From Candidatus Proximibacter danicus (GTDB taxonomy: Bacteria; Pseudomonadota; Gammaproteobacteria; Burkholderiales; Rhodocyclaceae), in NCBI GenBank assembly GCA_016710885.1, contig JADJUC010000008.1, positions 1 through 64,000 on the forward strand: a DNA stretch of 64,000 bases. The letters run 5' to 3'. How positions within the stretch are numbered: the first letter of the stretch is position 1; every line of letters begins with the position of its first letter. Positions 1 through 12,360 of the stretch are shown in pieces. Both the position numbers and the translations under genes were made by a program. The notes under the pieces were generated by a model. The model ran no database searches and was not told the origin of the DNA. It saw nothing but the letters and a program-made list of their open reading frames with translations.

Positions 1-294
1 GAAGTTCCGGTAACCGCTGTGAGCACGGCAGTTGAAGCCATCGCATCTCCGGAACCCGTTGTAACTTCAGCGGCGATCAGCATTCCGGCCAAGCCAGTTG
101 AAGACAAAGCCGATCTTGGTGAAGTACTGCAGGCATCTGGCTTGGTAATGGTTGAAACAGCTGCCGAAAAAGTGCGCAGCCTGGCCATTGAAATTGACGC
201 GACACCCGATCAACCCCCCCCGCCAAGACGCCGGCGACCAGCCACGGTTGTTGTCAGCGACGAGCCGATGGTCATTATCGAAACTCGCAAGTAA
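1..294 (+). CDS. rne: Ribonuclease E, C-terminal end (partial)
   Basis: The reading frame is open from base 1 and stops at 292-294, so only the last 97 codons of a longer gene are present. The visible part is Ala/Val/Glu-rich and disordered-looking, then has an Arg/Pro patch (PPPPRRRRP) and ends with MVIIETRK. From memory this is the usual tail of betaproteobacterial RNase E, the endonuclease that scaffolds the RNA degradosome; the catalytic half lies before the window. A strong hairpin terminator follows directly. The identification depends on tail resemblance only, so a related rne/rng-type protein cannot be excluded. Confidence 0.7.
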   Translation, partial: EVPVTAVSTAVEAIASPEPVVTSAAISIPAKPVEDKADLGEVLQASGLVMVETAAEKVRSLAIEIDATPDQPPPPRRRRPATVVVSDEPMVIIETRK

Positions 295-306
295 GGATGT
301 TTAAGC

Positions 307-338
307 AAAAACGGGGCGCTTCGGCGCCCCGTTTTTTT
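307..338. terminator. Bidirectional intrinsic terminator
   Basis: A perfect 9-bp stem (acggggcgc at 311-319 with gcgccccgt at 324-332) closes a ttcg tetraloop and is flanked by A and T runs on both sides. It can therefore end the rne transcript on the plus strand and the uvrB-phosphatase transcript on the minus strand. Confidence 0.9.
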
Positions 339-350
339 GAGCAAATTATT

Positions 351-859
351 TCAATCTGACCGTGATATTTTTACGCTTTTATCATCTCCGGCAGACAACC
401 TTTCGCACAGCGCTTGAATCAGCCCAGTCGATGCATCCTCGACCATATCAATGACCAGATCAAAACCGTGACCCAATCCATAGAATGGGTCCGGAACTTC
501 ATCGTCATCGAAGTTTTTTGCGTAAGTCATGAACAGCCGTAGGCGGTTGGCGAGCTCAGGTGGACACATGCGTTGCAGCACTTCCAGATTGTTCTGATCC
601 ATGGCGAGAACCAAGTCAAAATACTCCAAGTCCTCTGGAGCCACTTTTCGCGCCCGGATGTTCGAAAGATCGTAGCCACGTGCGGCTGCAGCACGCTGGG
701 TGCGCGGATCAGGCGACTCTCCGACGTGATAACCATGGGTGCCGGCAGAATCCACCTCTACACGTCCATCCAAGCCCTTTTGCCGAAGAAAATGACGAAA
801 AATACCTTCTGCTGTAGGGGACCGGCAGATATTGCCCATGCAAACGAAGAGAACCTTGA

Positions 860-863
<4 letters not shown>
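351..863 (-). CDS. Low-molecular-weight protein-tyrosine phosphatase
   Basis: Cytoplasmic phosphatase of the LMW-PTP/arsenate-reductase fold that hydrolyses phosphotyrosine through a cysteinyl-phosphate intermediate. The N-terminus holds the P-loop CMGNICRS (C-x5-R, Cys8 and Arg14) and the general-acid Asp sits in DPFYG near residue 125. At 170 residues it is slightly longer than the usual 150-160, with a short polar tail. The ATG overlaps the uvrB stop by 4 bp, so the two are probably one transcript. No tyrosine kinase or capsule genes are nearby, so a Wzb-like role is not supported. Confidence 0.92.
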
Positions 864-2926
<2,063 letters not shown>

Positions 2927-3000
2927 GATAGAATTTTGCACTGCATCAAGTCCCGGCCGCTTGGCTTTGGGGCGTTACCGATTATCCCATGGAGTGGCAT

Positions 3001-4203
3001 ATGAGTTCTTCGATCTTTGCTGCGGTGGAAATGGCCCCCCGCGATCCGATTCTTGGCCTGAATGAAGCCTTCAACGCAGACACGCGCACCACCAAGGTCA
3101 ACCTCGGCGTTGGCGTCTATTTCGACGACAACGGCAAGATCCCGCTGCTCGCCGCCGTCAAGGCTGCCGAAGACGCACGCGTCAAGGCTGCGCTGCCGCG
3201 CGGCTACCAGCCGATCGAAGGGGCTCCGGCCTACAACCAGGCCGTGCAGAACCTGCTCTTCGGCAAGGACTCCGCCCTCCTCGCCAACAATCAGGTGATC
3301 ACCGCCCAGGCTCTCGGCGGCACCGGCGCGTTGAAGATCGGCGCCGACTACCTGAAGCGCCTGTCGCCGAACGCCAAGGTCTACATCAGCGACCCGTCGT
3401 GGGAAAACCATCGTGCACTGTTCGAGTCCGCCGGCTTCGTCGTCGAGAACTACCCGTACTACGACGCCGCCACCCGTGGCGTGAACTTCGACGGCATGAA
3501 GGCCTGCCTGAACGGCCTGCCGGCCGGCTCGATCATCATCCTGCACGCCTGCTGCCACAACCCGACCGGTGCCGACCTGTCCGATGCCCAGTGGCAGGAA
3601 GTCGTCGATGTGTGCCGTAGCCGCGGCCTGGTACCCTTCCTCGACATGGCCTACCAGGGCTTTGCCGACGGCATCGACGCCGACGCTGTCGCCGTCCGTG
3701 CCTTCTCGGCCTCCGGCCTGCAGTTCTTCGTCTCCAGCTCGTTCTCGAAGAGCTTCTCGCTCTACGGCGAGCGTGTTGGCGCGCTGTCCATCGTCACCGC
3801 TGGCAAGGATGAATCGGCCCGCGTCATGTCGCAGGTCAAGCGCGTCATCCGCACCAACTACTCCAACCCGCCTATCCATGGCGGCGCGCTGGTGGCAGCC
3901 GTGCTGTCCACGCCGGAACTACGCCAGCAGTGGGAAACCGAACTGGGCGGCATGCGCGACCGCATCCGCGCCATGCGTACCGGCCTTGTCGACGCCATCA
4001 AGGCGGCTGGCGTAGCCCAGGACTTCTCCTTCGTCGTTCAGCAACGCGGCATGTTCTCCTACACCGGCCTGTCGGCAGCGCAAGTGGAAGTGCTGCGGAA
4101 CGACTTCGGGATTTACGCCGTATCGACCGGCCGCATCTGCCTGGCTGCACTGAACACCAAGAACATCGGCTACGTGGCAGACGCCATCGCCAAGGTTCTC
4201 TGA
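3001..4203 (+). CDS. Aspartate/aromatic amino acid aminotransferase (class I, TyrB/AspC type)
   Basis: PLP-dependent transaminase exchanging amino groups between aspartate or aromatic amino acids and 2-oxoglutarate. The Schiff-base lysine lies in SSFSKSFSLYGER near residue 249, and the characteristic NPTGAD segment and the N-terminal NLGVGVYFDD are present. The 400-residue length matches E. coli AspC/TyrB (396-397). I chose the ATG at 3001 because GGAG at 2991-2994 is a well placed ribosome binding site; an ATG at 2989 would add four residues. It is divergent from uvrB and followed by a strong terminator. Whether aspartate or tyrosine is preferred cannot be read from the sequence. Confidence 0.93.
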   Translation: MSSSIFAAVEMAPRDPILGLNEAFNADTRTTKVNLGVGVYFDDNGKIPLLAAVKAAEDARVKAALPRGYQPIEGAPAYNQAVQNLLFGKDSALLANNQVITAQALGGTGALKIGADYLKRLSPNAKVYISDPSWENHRALFESAGFVVENYPYYDAATRGVNFDGMKACLNGLPAGSIIILHACCHNPTGADLSDAQWQEVVDVCRSRGLVPFLDMAYQGFADGIDADAVAVRAFSASGLQFFVSSSFSKSFSLYGERVGALSIVTAGKDESARVMSQVKRVIRTNYSNPPIHGGALVAAVLSTPELRQQWETELGGMRDRIRAMRTGLVDAIKAAGVAQDFSFVVQQRGMFSYTGLSAAQVEVLRNDFGIYAVSTGRICLAALNTKNIGYVADAIAKVL

Positions 4204-4226
4204 TTCAGCTGTAGAAGCACAAAGAG

Positions 4227-4256
4227 AAACGCCGGCAAATGCCGGCGTTTTTTTTT
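4227..4256 (+). terminator. Intrinsic terminator of the aminotransferase gene
   Basis: A perfect 10-bp stem (aaacgccggc / gccggcgttt) with an aaat loop is followed by a run of T residues, 23 bases after the stop codon. Confidence 0.9.
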
Positions 4257-4273
4257 GGCACTACATCTGACGC

Positions 4274-6094
4274 CTAACGCCCCCCCTGTAAGACGGGGTT
4301 CTTCATTGAGCCACTGGCCGCTATCGGCATACGGATGACATTGGCAGATCCTCGCATCTCGACATCGAGCCTGCCACCCAGTTTGTCGTTACGAGCCACC
4401 TCCAGATAACCACCGGAACGCAGCAGGCCAGAGCTTAGTACCAGATCGGCGAAACGGATCGACTGCGGGGAAATCACCAAACGCCCGGTCAACTGCTCAT
4501 AGCGCGTCGCACCGCCGAGTACGGAGCCTTTCCCCCGTCGCATGGCTTCAACAAGGTCGAAGCCACCCAGTACGCCTCGATGCAGCGAAAACGTTCCATC
4601 GCCGCTTGCTGCCGGAAGAATGTCGCGCCAAGCCTGTGCGTTTGCCGAAAATTTCAAGCCACCGACCAGCTCACCTTCAAACTGATTGCCGTAACCCATG
4701 GCCCCACCCAAACGCACCAGATTCATATGCTTGACACTAATCTCCCCGGCCATCTGCGGTTGTGGCCCCAAACTGAAGGCCAGCTCTCCCAGAATTGCAC
4801 CATCAAAAATCCGTGCATCCAGGGCGCGAATGCTCAGCGACGCACCGTCCCATGCCGCCACTCCCTGCAGCGAGTCGAAACGCACACTGGAGTCGGCCTT
4901 GGGCTGCCAACCGAAAGCCTCGAACTCAGCCACAAAACCCGGCGACTGCGGCTTGAATACAATCTTCAGTGAACGGTCGCTGCTACTGAAAGTGAGCGGC
5001 AAAAGTTTCCCCGATTCATCGGGCCGAATTTCCGACTGAAGGTCAGCGAGTTTCAATCCGAGAATATCCACTTCCAGCTGCGTCATGCGAATCAAACGAA
5101 CAGTAGCCGGCCCCCCCGGCGCCATTGCCTTGGAAGCCGCATGGGGCAAATCAGCCAAGGCCTTTGCCTGCAAATACGCCGCTTCCACCTCGACAACCGA
5201 AAAAACCGGATGCGAGCCAAGTAACGTCAGCACCTCGGGAATGAGACGTATGCGAGCCGCCTGAATGCCACTGCCTTCCTGGCCTGCAACACCTTCCAGG
5301 GAAATCGCAGGTTGAGGGGAAAAAACGGCACGGACCGCCGCAATGCGAACAGGTTGACCTAACACTCGGCTTAATGCCGCCTCAAGCTGAGGCCGATGGC
5401 TGTCGTATGGGTAAAAAACGGAAACCAGCGCGATCACCGCCAAAATGCCTATGGCACCCAAGGTGATGGCAATCGGTAACGACACCGGTGCGCGCCGCAC
5501 TCCACGTCGTATCGGCTTGATCGACGAATCATCTTCACCCCTGACCTTTTTCGAGAAAAAGCCAGACAGCCGGGTGGAATAGCTTTCTTTGGGTGCTTCT
5601 GCCTTTGCGGCTCTCATTGAAGGCGGCGCTATCGAAGGAGCGCCTCCAAAGGTGGAAAATGGCGCTGATGCCCCGGATAGCTGACTCGGCATGATCGAGT
5701 GAGGAGCAACTGAAAGCGGTGCGATCGAAAATGGGGGAGGCACAAGACTCGGTGGGTTGATTTCGGGTACATGTTCCGGCTTTTGGCCTGAAGCGCTCTC
5801 ATTACGCCCGAGTCGATTGATTGCGGCCGCCTTGATTTCTTCCGCAAGCTTCTTGCTCTGCTCCCATACCGAATCCTGCGCCAGCTTCGGCACGATCAAT
5901 CCATCACGCTCGAGGTCCATCAAAGCCGTTTCGACAAGCTGCACATTGCCGGTTTTTTCACAAAGCTCGGCGACAGTCGATTTGCTGTCGACCAGAATCA
6001 GCACCATCCGCGTATTACGTTGCACGACGCGGGTCCGCTGCCTCACAGCCTCTTCACCAGTGGCTGTTTTTTCGTAGATCAGGTTTGCGTCCAT
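4274..6094 (-). CDS. Membrane protein with N-terminal helix-turn-helix-like region and AsmA-like periplasmic part
   Basis: 606 residues in three parts. Residues about 1-85 are helical and charged and look like a winged-helix or DNA-binding-like module (VAELCEKTG... LMDLERDGLIVPK). Residues about 110-200 form a Pro/Ser/Ala-rich, low-complexity linker. One transmembrane helix (SLPIAITLGAIGILAVIALVSVF) lies near residues 205-228, followed by a periplasmic region resembling the AsmA/DUF748 family: LEAALSRVLGQPVRI after the membrane helix and a C-terminal AsmA-like stretch ending in NPVLQGG. AsmA-like proteins are linked to envelope lipid traffic. The N-terminal half is unusual and its role is unknown. 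The gene stands alone, converging on the aminotransferase gene. Confidence 0.65.
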   Translation of the reverse strand: MDANLIYEKTATGEEAVRQRTRVVQRNTRMVLILVDSKSTVAELCEKTGNVQLVETALMDLERDGLIVPKLAQDSVWEQSKKLAEEIKAAAINRLGRNESASGQKPEHVPEINPPSLVPPPFSIAPLSVAPHSIMPSQLSGASAPFSTFGGAPSIAPPSMRAAKAEAPKESYSTRLSGFFSKKVRGEDDSSIKPIRRGVRRAPVSLPIAITLGAIGILAVIALVSVFYPYDSHRPQLEAALSRVLGQPVRIAAVRAVFSPQPAISLEGVAGQEGSGIQAARIRLIPEVLTLLGSHPVFSVVEVEAAYLQAKALADLPHAASKAMAPGGPATVRLIRMTQLEVDILGLKLADLQSEIRPDESGKLLPLTFSSSDRSLKIVFKPQSPGFVAEFEAFGWQPKADSSVRFDSLQGVAAWDGASLSIRALDARIFDGAILGELAFSLGPQPQMAGEISVKHMNLVRLGGAMGYGNQFEGELVGGLKFSANAQAWRDILPAASGDGTFSLHRGVLGGFDLVEAMRRGKGSVLGGATRYEQLTGRLVISPQSIRFADLVLSSGLLRSGGYLEVARNDKLGGRLDVEMRGSANVIRMPIAASGSMKNPVLQGGR

Positions 6095-6108
6095 TTTTAC
6101 CGAAAAAG

Positions 6109-6137
6109 TTGACGGATCATCTTTGCATGACTATCAT
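6109..6137 (+). promoter_or_regulatory. Promoter of tRNA-Asn
   Basis: TTGACG at 6109-6114 and TATCAT at 6132-6137 are separated by exactly 17 bp, followed by a GC-rich discriminator (gcgcgc) as in stringently controlled stable-RNA promoters. The tRNA begins 15 bases after the -10 box. Confidence 0.8.
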
Positions 6138-6151
6138 GCGCGCTTCCCAAT

Positions 6152-6227
6152 TCCTCGATAGCTCAGTTGGTAGAGCGCCGGACTGTTAATCCGTAGGTCC
6201 CTGGTTCGAGCCCAGGTCGAGGAGCCA
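6152..6227 (+). tRNA. tRNA-Asn (GTT)
   Basis: 76 bases including encoded CCA. Acceptor stem TCCTCGA pairs with TCGAGGA, the D arm has AGCTCAGTTGGTAGAGC, the anticodon loop is CTGTTAA with anticodon GTT, and the T arm contains GGTTCGAGCC. No repeated 3' fragment of this tRNA was seen downstream, so there is no sign of an integrated element. Confidence 0.97.
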
Positions 6228-6235
6228 GTATTCAC

Positions 6236-6272
6236 AAGGCCCTGCAAGTTTTTTACTTGCCGGGCCTTTTCA
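6236..6272 (+). terminator. Terminator after tRNA-Asn
   Basis: An inverted repeat (aaggccctgcaagt / acttgccgggcctt, one mismatch) around a T-rich loop is followed by TT and further T residues. It lies 9 bases after the CCA end. Nothing else recognisable lies between here and 6455. Confidence 0.75.
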
Positions 6273-6454
6273 TTTTTGGGCCATGGCCCATTTTCAGCAC
6301 AAACCTTACTCACTTCCATTCGTCAATTCGTACATGACAAACGTAATAGAGAGGCCAATGTAGTGCAGCACTAAAACTTGGTCAAGGAATCAACCAGCCT
6401 GCATGCCAAACGCGGTATTCACACACGACGGGCACGCGCGGGTTGAGACGGAAC

Positions 6455-7576
6455 CTAACCCCGCAAATCCGCCGTCACTTTTTCCTGCAGCAGGCCTCTT
6501 GCAAAACGATGGCGCGCCCGCAGGCGCGGATCTGAAAGAACAGCCCCCAGCGTTTCGCCAAAGACCATGACAATGCCGAGCACCGGCAGCACCAGCACCA
6601 ATCCGGCGATGCCGGCTACCGCACCGCCGGCGAAGATCATCAGCACGGTCAGCAGCGGGTGCATCTTGAGGCTCTTGCCGATGGTCATCGGCATAAAGAG
6701 AAAGTCATCGAGCAAACGCACGGCAATGAAGAGTGTGATCGCTGCGTAAGCCACGGACGGATTGCCGGGGTAATCGGTGGCCGCGACCAGCACCACCAGC
6801 AGGCAACCGCCAATCGACCCGACATAGGGGATCCAGGCCAGAATGGCCGTGAGCAGACCCAGCAGCAGCGGCGATGAAACACCGATAAACCACAATCCAA
6901 GCGCCAGACAGAGGGCATCGAGCGCCGTCAGCTTGATCAGCCCCTGAAAATAACCACGGGCCGTCCGGTCGATCTGATCCAGGAGGAACAGGGTTCTTTC
7001 GAAGAAGGCGTTGGGTACCGCGCGACTGAGCATGCGCTTGAAGCGCCAGCCATCGCGCAGCATGAAGAACGCGAGGAACGGGATCAGCAGCAAGGACGGG
7101 AACCACACGGCGACCATCATTGCCGCACTCGCCGCGTAACGGCTGGCAAAGTGCTCGCTGAAATCATTGACCCGCGCCATGACCTCGTCGGCAAGCTGGG
7201 CGCGTGCAGCAAACGAAAAACTGGATTCCATCCAGTTCAGCGTGTCGGCAAGAAAACGCAAGCCGCCTTCAAGGTAACGCCCGCCGCCCGCCTGTAGCGC
7301 AGACATCTGGATTGTCAGCCAGGGGGCGCTGAAAAGCATGACGAGCCCAAGCACCAAAAGAATGCCCAGACTCACTGCAATGGCGGCGAGATCATGCGAA
7401 ACGCCGGCGAGGACCAGGCGCTGCTTCAATGGCAGCACCAGATAGTAGGCAATCAGCGCAAACAGGAAAGGAACGACCAGCCACAACACCTTCTGAAACA
7501 TCATCAGCAGCAGGCAGGTGGAAGCGAGGATGGCCAGCCAGACCAGCGGCCCCGGCTGATAACGGCGGTCGATCAC
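6455..7576 (-). CDS. PerM / AI-2E family permease
   Basis: Polytopic inner-membrane protein of 373 residues with about seven or eight hydrophobic helices, in the arrangement of the PerM/YdiK (AI-2E transporter, formerly UPF0118) family: an N-terminal helix pair, a long soluble stretch, then a helix cluster with GLLTAILAWIPYVGSIGG and a C-terminal pair. Members export various small molecules or ions; the substrate here is unknown. It starts at a GTG (7576) that overlaps the TGA of the cyclic-nucleotide-binding gene by 4 bp (GTGA), which implies translational coupling. Confidence 0.85.
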   Translation of the reverse strand: MIDRRYQPGPLVWLAILASTCLLLMMFQKVLWLVVPFLFALIAYYLVLPLKQRLVLAGVSHDLAAIAVSLGILLVLGLVMLFSAPWLTIQMSALQAGGGRYLEGGLRFLADTLNWMESSFSFAARAQLADEVMARVNDFSEHFASRYAASAAMMVAVWFPSLLLIPFLAFFMLRDGWRFKRMLSRAVPNAFFERTLFLLDQIDRTARGYFQGLIKLTALDALCLALGLWFIGVSSPLLLGLLTAILAWIPYVGSIGGCLLVVLVAATDYPGNPSVAYAAITLFIAVRLLDDFLFMPMTIGKSLKMHPLLTVLMIFAGGAVAGIAGLVLVLPVLGIVMVFGETLGAVLSDPRLRARHRFARGLLQEKVTADLRG

Positions 7577-8037
7577 TTGGCCGGCCCCGAGGCAAGATGA
7601 CGGATGATTCCGGCGTAATGGCGGGCCAACTGGAAAGAAATTTTGGCAGCAATGGTCGCGTGCGATTCCATCAGATTGTCGAAATCGCCACGGAACATGA
7701 CCCCCAATTCACAATCGGTCGACGCCCGTGCTTGCGCTGAACGGGGGCCACCGTCGATCAATGCCAGTTCGCCAAAAATTCGCCCTGGCCCGGCCATGGC
7801 GATCGGTGACTCTGTTTTCCCCTGGTGGCAGATCATGATTTCGCCGGAAAAAACGATGTAGATCGCCTGCCCTTCCTCGCCTTCGTCAAAGACGATTTCA
7901 CCGGCGAGCGCCTGGCGTTCATGGATCAGGGCACTGACAATTTTCAGTTCACGCAGCGACAGCGTTGAGAACAGACCAACCGCGGCCAGTTGCTGTGCAA
8001 GGGAAGAGGGTTTGGAAGCGCTGAACAATCGGAACAC
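7573..8037 (-). CDS. Cyclic nucleotide-binding domain protein
   Basis: Single CNB (Crp-like beta-roll) domain without a DNA-binding domain. The phosphate-binding cassette region reads RIFGELALIDGGPRSAQARA, which retains the GEL-x-L-x(4)-RSA pattern of nucleotide-binding members. A GTG at 8037 (LVFRLFSAS...) gives 154 residues; the frame is open up to an ATG at 8160, but those extra 41 residues (Arg/His-rich) look non-coding. Probable partner of the downstream PerM-like permease, with which it overlaps by 4 bp; a regulatory link is inference. Confidence 0.8.
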   Translation of the reverse strand: MFRLFSASKPSSLAQQLAAVGLFSTLSLRELKIVSALIHERQALAGEIVFDEGEEGQAIYIVFSGEIMICHQGKTESPIAMAGPGRIFGELALIDGGPRSAQARASTDCELGVMFRGDFDNLMESHATIAAKISFQLARHYAGIIRHLASGPAK

Positions 8038-8169
8038 GAGATTTTCTGCCGTTCGGGGATGACGCCCGATTCTAAGGCAAACGCCATGACGGCGCCATCG
8101 GAGGCCGAGTGGTGGATGCCAGATGGCGACGTTCGGCATAGCGTCACCGAACGCCGCCACTACAATCGA

Positions 8170-8691
8170 TCAGCGTGCAGCGATCACGCCGCAGGCGACC
8201 CGGGCACCTGAATTGCCGGTGGGCTGAGTTTTGAAATCATCCGGCGCGGCATGAATGATGACGCCGCGACCGACAATGTTGCCAGCACCTTCGCCGATGC
8301 CGACTCCTGTCAGGCGTGCGCTCAACGTTGCGTTACCCGCCGCATCGGCCATCAGTTGCGGCATGTCGCCGGCGTGGTGATCGGCATGGTCCGGGTGACC
8401 ATGGGCTTTGCCCGTCGGGTTGAAATGGCCGCCGGCGCTGGTTGCGTCCGGCGCGCTGCAGTCGCCCTTGTCGTGGATGTGGAAGCCATGCGCGCCCGGC
8501 GTCAGTCCAGACACACGCGCCGTCACCTGCACACCGCCTCCCTCCTGGCGGAAGGACACCGTGCCGCTAGCGGCATTGCCCTGCGTTGGCTTGAGCGCGG
8601 CTTCTGCAGTTCGATCGCCGTGGCCGCTACCAGCACAGCCGGCCAAAATTGCGGCAATCGGTAACACTGAATATTTCAGGAACTTTGTCAT
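8170..8691 (-). CDS. sodC: Cu/Zn superoxide dismutase, lipoprotein
   Basis: Periplasmic enzyme converting superoxide to peroxide. A signal peptide ends in the lipobox LAGC (Cys19), so the protein should be a lipoprotein. Copper ligands are in HGFHIHDKGDC, zinc-region residues in GGHFNPTGKAHG with the His-rich HPDHADHHAGD, and the C-terminal active-site Arg and Cys in GNSGARVACGVI. The 173-residue length is typical. A perfect ribosome binding site AGGAGG (complement of 8700-8705) precedes the ATG by 8 bases. Divergent from moaA. Confidence 0.96.
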   Translation of the reverse strand: MTKFLKYSVLPIAAILAGCAGSGHGDRTAEAALKPTQGNAASGTVSFRQEGGGVQVTARVSGLTPGAHGFHIHDKGDCSAPDATSAGGHFNPTGKAHGHPDHADHHAGDMPQLMADAAGNATLSARLTGVGIGEGAGNIVGRGVIIHAAPDDFKTQPTGNSGARVACGVIAAR

Positions 8692-8706
8692 CTTTTGATC
8701 CTCCTC

Positions 8707-8734
8707 GTGGTTATGGGCTGCGGTTCGCTATAAT
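8707..8734 (+). promoter_or_regulatory. Candidate promoter of moaA
   Basis: A consensus -10 box TATAAT lies at 8729-8734; the -35 region (gtggtt at 8707, 16-bp spacer) is weak. It overlaps the sodC upstream region. No molybdenum-cofactor riboswitch-like fold was recognised in the 59-base leader. Confidence 0.45.
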
Positions 8735-8793
8735 TTGCCGAAGTTGTTGTAGCGCCCCGTCAAACCGAGACACCCCGCCTGCCGATAGGTTCC

Positions 8794-9879
8794 ATGCGAA
8801 ACGAATCGCTCAACCCGCATCTGTCCGACGCGCTGCCCGACGAACTGGCTGGTTTCAGGCCGACCACCACGCCAGAAACCTCACGCCATGCCGAAGGCAC
8901 ACTCATCGACAAATACGGCCGGCACATCACCTACATCCGCCTGTCGATCACCGACCGCTGCGATTTCCGCTGCACTTACTGCATGGCCGAGGACATGGAG
9001 TTCCTGCCGCGCGAACAGGTGCTGTCACTGGAAGAATGCCTGCGCATCGTACGCACCTTCGTCGGCATGGGTGTCACCAAGGTGCGCATTACCGGCGGCG
9101 AGCCGCTCGTGCGGCGCAATGCGCTCTGGCTAATGGAACAGATCGCCGTGCTCGAAGGCATGAAGGAACTGGTGATCACCACCAACGGTTCACAACTGGA
9201 CCGTTACGCCGTGCCGCTCATGAACGCCGGCGTCAAGCGCATCAACATCAGCCTCGACACCCTGAAGCCAGAGCGCTTCAAGGCGATCACCCGCATTGGT
9301 GACCTCGACAAGGTGCTGCGTGGCATTGAAGCCACCCGCACAGCCGGCTTTACCCGCACCAAGCTCAACACGGTCATGATGCGCAGCATCAATGACGACG
9401 AATTCATCGATCTGGTGCGCTATGCCACCGAGCGCGACCTGAATATTTCTTTCATCGAGGAAATGCCCCTCGGCGACGTCGGCCGCGGCCGCGGCAATAC
9501 CTACTTCAGCAGCGCAGAAGCGCTCAAGCTGCTGGCCGGCAGCTTCGAACTACAGCCAACCGCCGAAAGCACCGGCGGCCCTGCCCGCTACTGGCGCGTG
9601 CAAGGCAGCGACAGCCGGGTTGGCTTCATTTCCCCGCACAGCCACAATTTCTGCGATACCTGCAACCGCGTGCGCATCACGGCGCAAGGCGAGCTCTACC
9701 CCTGCCTCGGGCAAAACGATGCAATGAGCCTGATGCCCCTGCTGCGCGAAAACACCACTGACGAACCGCTGCGCGAGGCCATCGTTCGATCGATGGGTAT
9801 CAAGCCGAAGGAACACAACTTCACCGAGCAGCTTGATGCGCCGAAAGTGGTGCGCTTCATGTCGATGACCGGCGGCTAG
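8794..9879 (+). CDS. moaA: GTP 3',8-cyclase (molybdenum cofactor biosynthesis)
   Basis: Radical SAM enzyme that starts molybdopterin synthesis by rearranging GTP to 3',8-cyclo-GTP. It has the N-terminal cluster motif CDFRCTYC, the second-cluster cysteines in FCDTCNRVRIT... GELYPCLG, and the essential C-terminal Gly-Gly (SMTGG). At 361 residues it is longer than E. coli MoaA (329) because of an N-terminal extension of about 45 residues before YGRHITYIRLSITDRC. No other mo genes are adjacent. The DUF2721 gene follows after 6 bases and is likely co-transcribed. Confidence 0.96.
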   Translation: MRNESLNPHLSDALPDELAGFRPTTTPETSRHAEGTLIDKYGRHITYIRLSITDRCDFRCTYCMAEDMEFLPREQVLSLEECLRIVRTFVGMGVTKVRITGGEPLVRRNALWLMEQIAVLEGMKELVITTNGSQLDRYAVPLMNAGVKRINISLDTLKPERFKAITRIGDLDKVLRGIEATRTAGFTRTKLNTVMMRSINDDEFIDLVRYATERDLNISFIEEMPLGDVGRGRGNTYFSSAEALKLLAGSFELQPTAESTGGPARYWRVQGSDSRVGFISPHSHNFCDTCNRVRITAQGELYPCLGQNDAMSLMPLLRENTTDEPLREAIVRSMGIKPKEHNFTEQLDAPKVVRFMSMTGG

Positions 9880-9885
9880 CAGCGC

Positions 9886-10350
9886 ATGCAGACCCTTGGC
9901 ATTTCCAGCGTCGGCCAGGCCATTCAACTGGCGGTGGCCCCCGTATTCCTGCTGGCCGGTGTCGGCGCCCTGCTCGCCGTGCTGATCAACCGCCTCGGCC
10001 GCATCATCGACCGGGTCTATCTGCTGGAACGCGAACTGCCGGCGGACGCCAGCGACGAACTGCGCGCGAAGAACCACGAGACAACCCTTTCACTCTCCCG
10101 CCGTGCCCGGCTGATCCACTGGTCGATCAGCCTATGCACCACCTGTGACCTGCTGGTCTGTGTTGTCGTTGCCGCCCTCTTCATCAGTGCCGAACTGGGC
10201 ATCAATCTTTCGAGTGCAATTGCCTTTCTGTTCATCGGCGCCATGCTTGCCCTGATCGCCGGCCTCATCTGCTTCCTGCGCGAAATATCACTGGCCACGG
10301 CCCTGATCGAAAGTCTCGACAAAACCTTTGCGACGCCCCCTGAAAAATGA
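9886..10350 (+). CDS. DUF2721 family membrane protein
   Basis: 154 residues with three predicted membrane helices: residues about 10-33 (QLAVAPVFLLAGVGALLAVLI), 84-105 and 113-130. A charged segment (NRLGRIIDRVYLLERELP) lies between helices 1 and 2. This matches the uncharacterised DUF2721 family. It begins 6 bases after moaA and is followed by a terminator. Confidence 0.8.
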   Translation: MQTLGISSVGQAIQLAVAPVFLLAGVGALLAVLINRLGRIIDRVYLLERELPADASDELRAKNHETTLSLSRRARLIHWSISLCTTCDLLVCVVVAALFISAELGINLSSAIAFLFIGAMLALIAGLICFLREISLATALIESLDKTFATPPEK

Positions 10351-10381
10351 GCTGATCGCACGACAATGAATACCTGGAAAC

Positions 10382-10420
10382 AAAAACGCCCGACGGGAAA
10401 TCCCGCCGGGCGTTTTCTTT
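10382..10420. terminator. Intrinsic terminator between convergent genes
   Basis: Stem aaaacgcccg-a-cggg / cccg-c-cgggcgtttt with an aaat loop and one mismatch, flanked by A and T runs. It can serve both the moaA operon and typA, which converge here. Confidence 0.85.
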
Positions 10421-10433
10421 GGGTGCCGCTGGA

Positions 10434-12272
<1,839 letters not shown>

Positions 12273-12305
12273 GGAGTAAACCTAAGCCTTTGATAAAAGG
12301 CGGCT

Positions 12306-12314
12306 ATTGTACCA
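12306..12314 (-). promoter_or_regulatory. Candidate extended -10 element upstream of typA
   Basis: On the minus strand the bases read TGGTACAAT, an extended -10 box (TG-n-TACAAT), 34 bases before the typA start. No clear -35 is seen. A small hairpin (gcctttgataaaaggc, 12286-12301) sits in the leader. Confidence 0.35.
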
Positions 12315-12360
12315 CACCCAAGATCAAAATGCTGCACTGCGAAAAAGAAAGATTTGCCCT

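Noticed and set aside
6134..6319. Open frame on the minus strand
   Set aside because: It covers the tRNA-Asn gene and its terminator.
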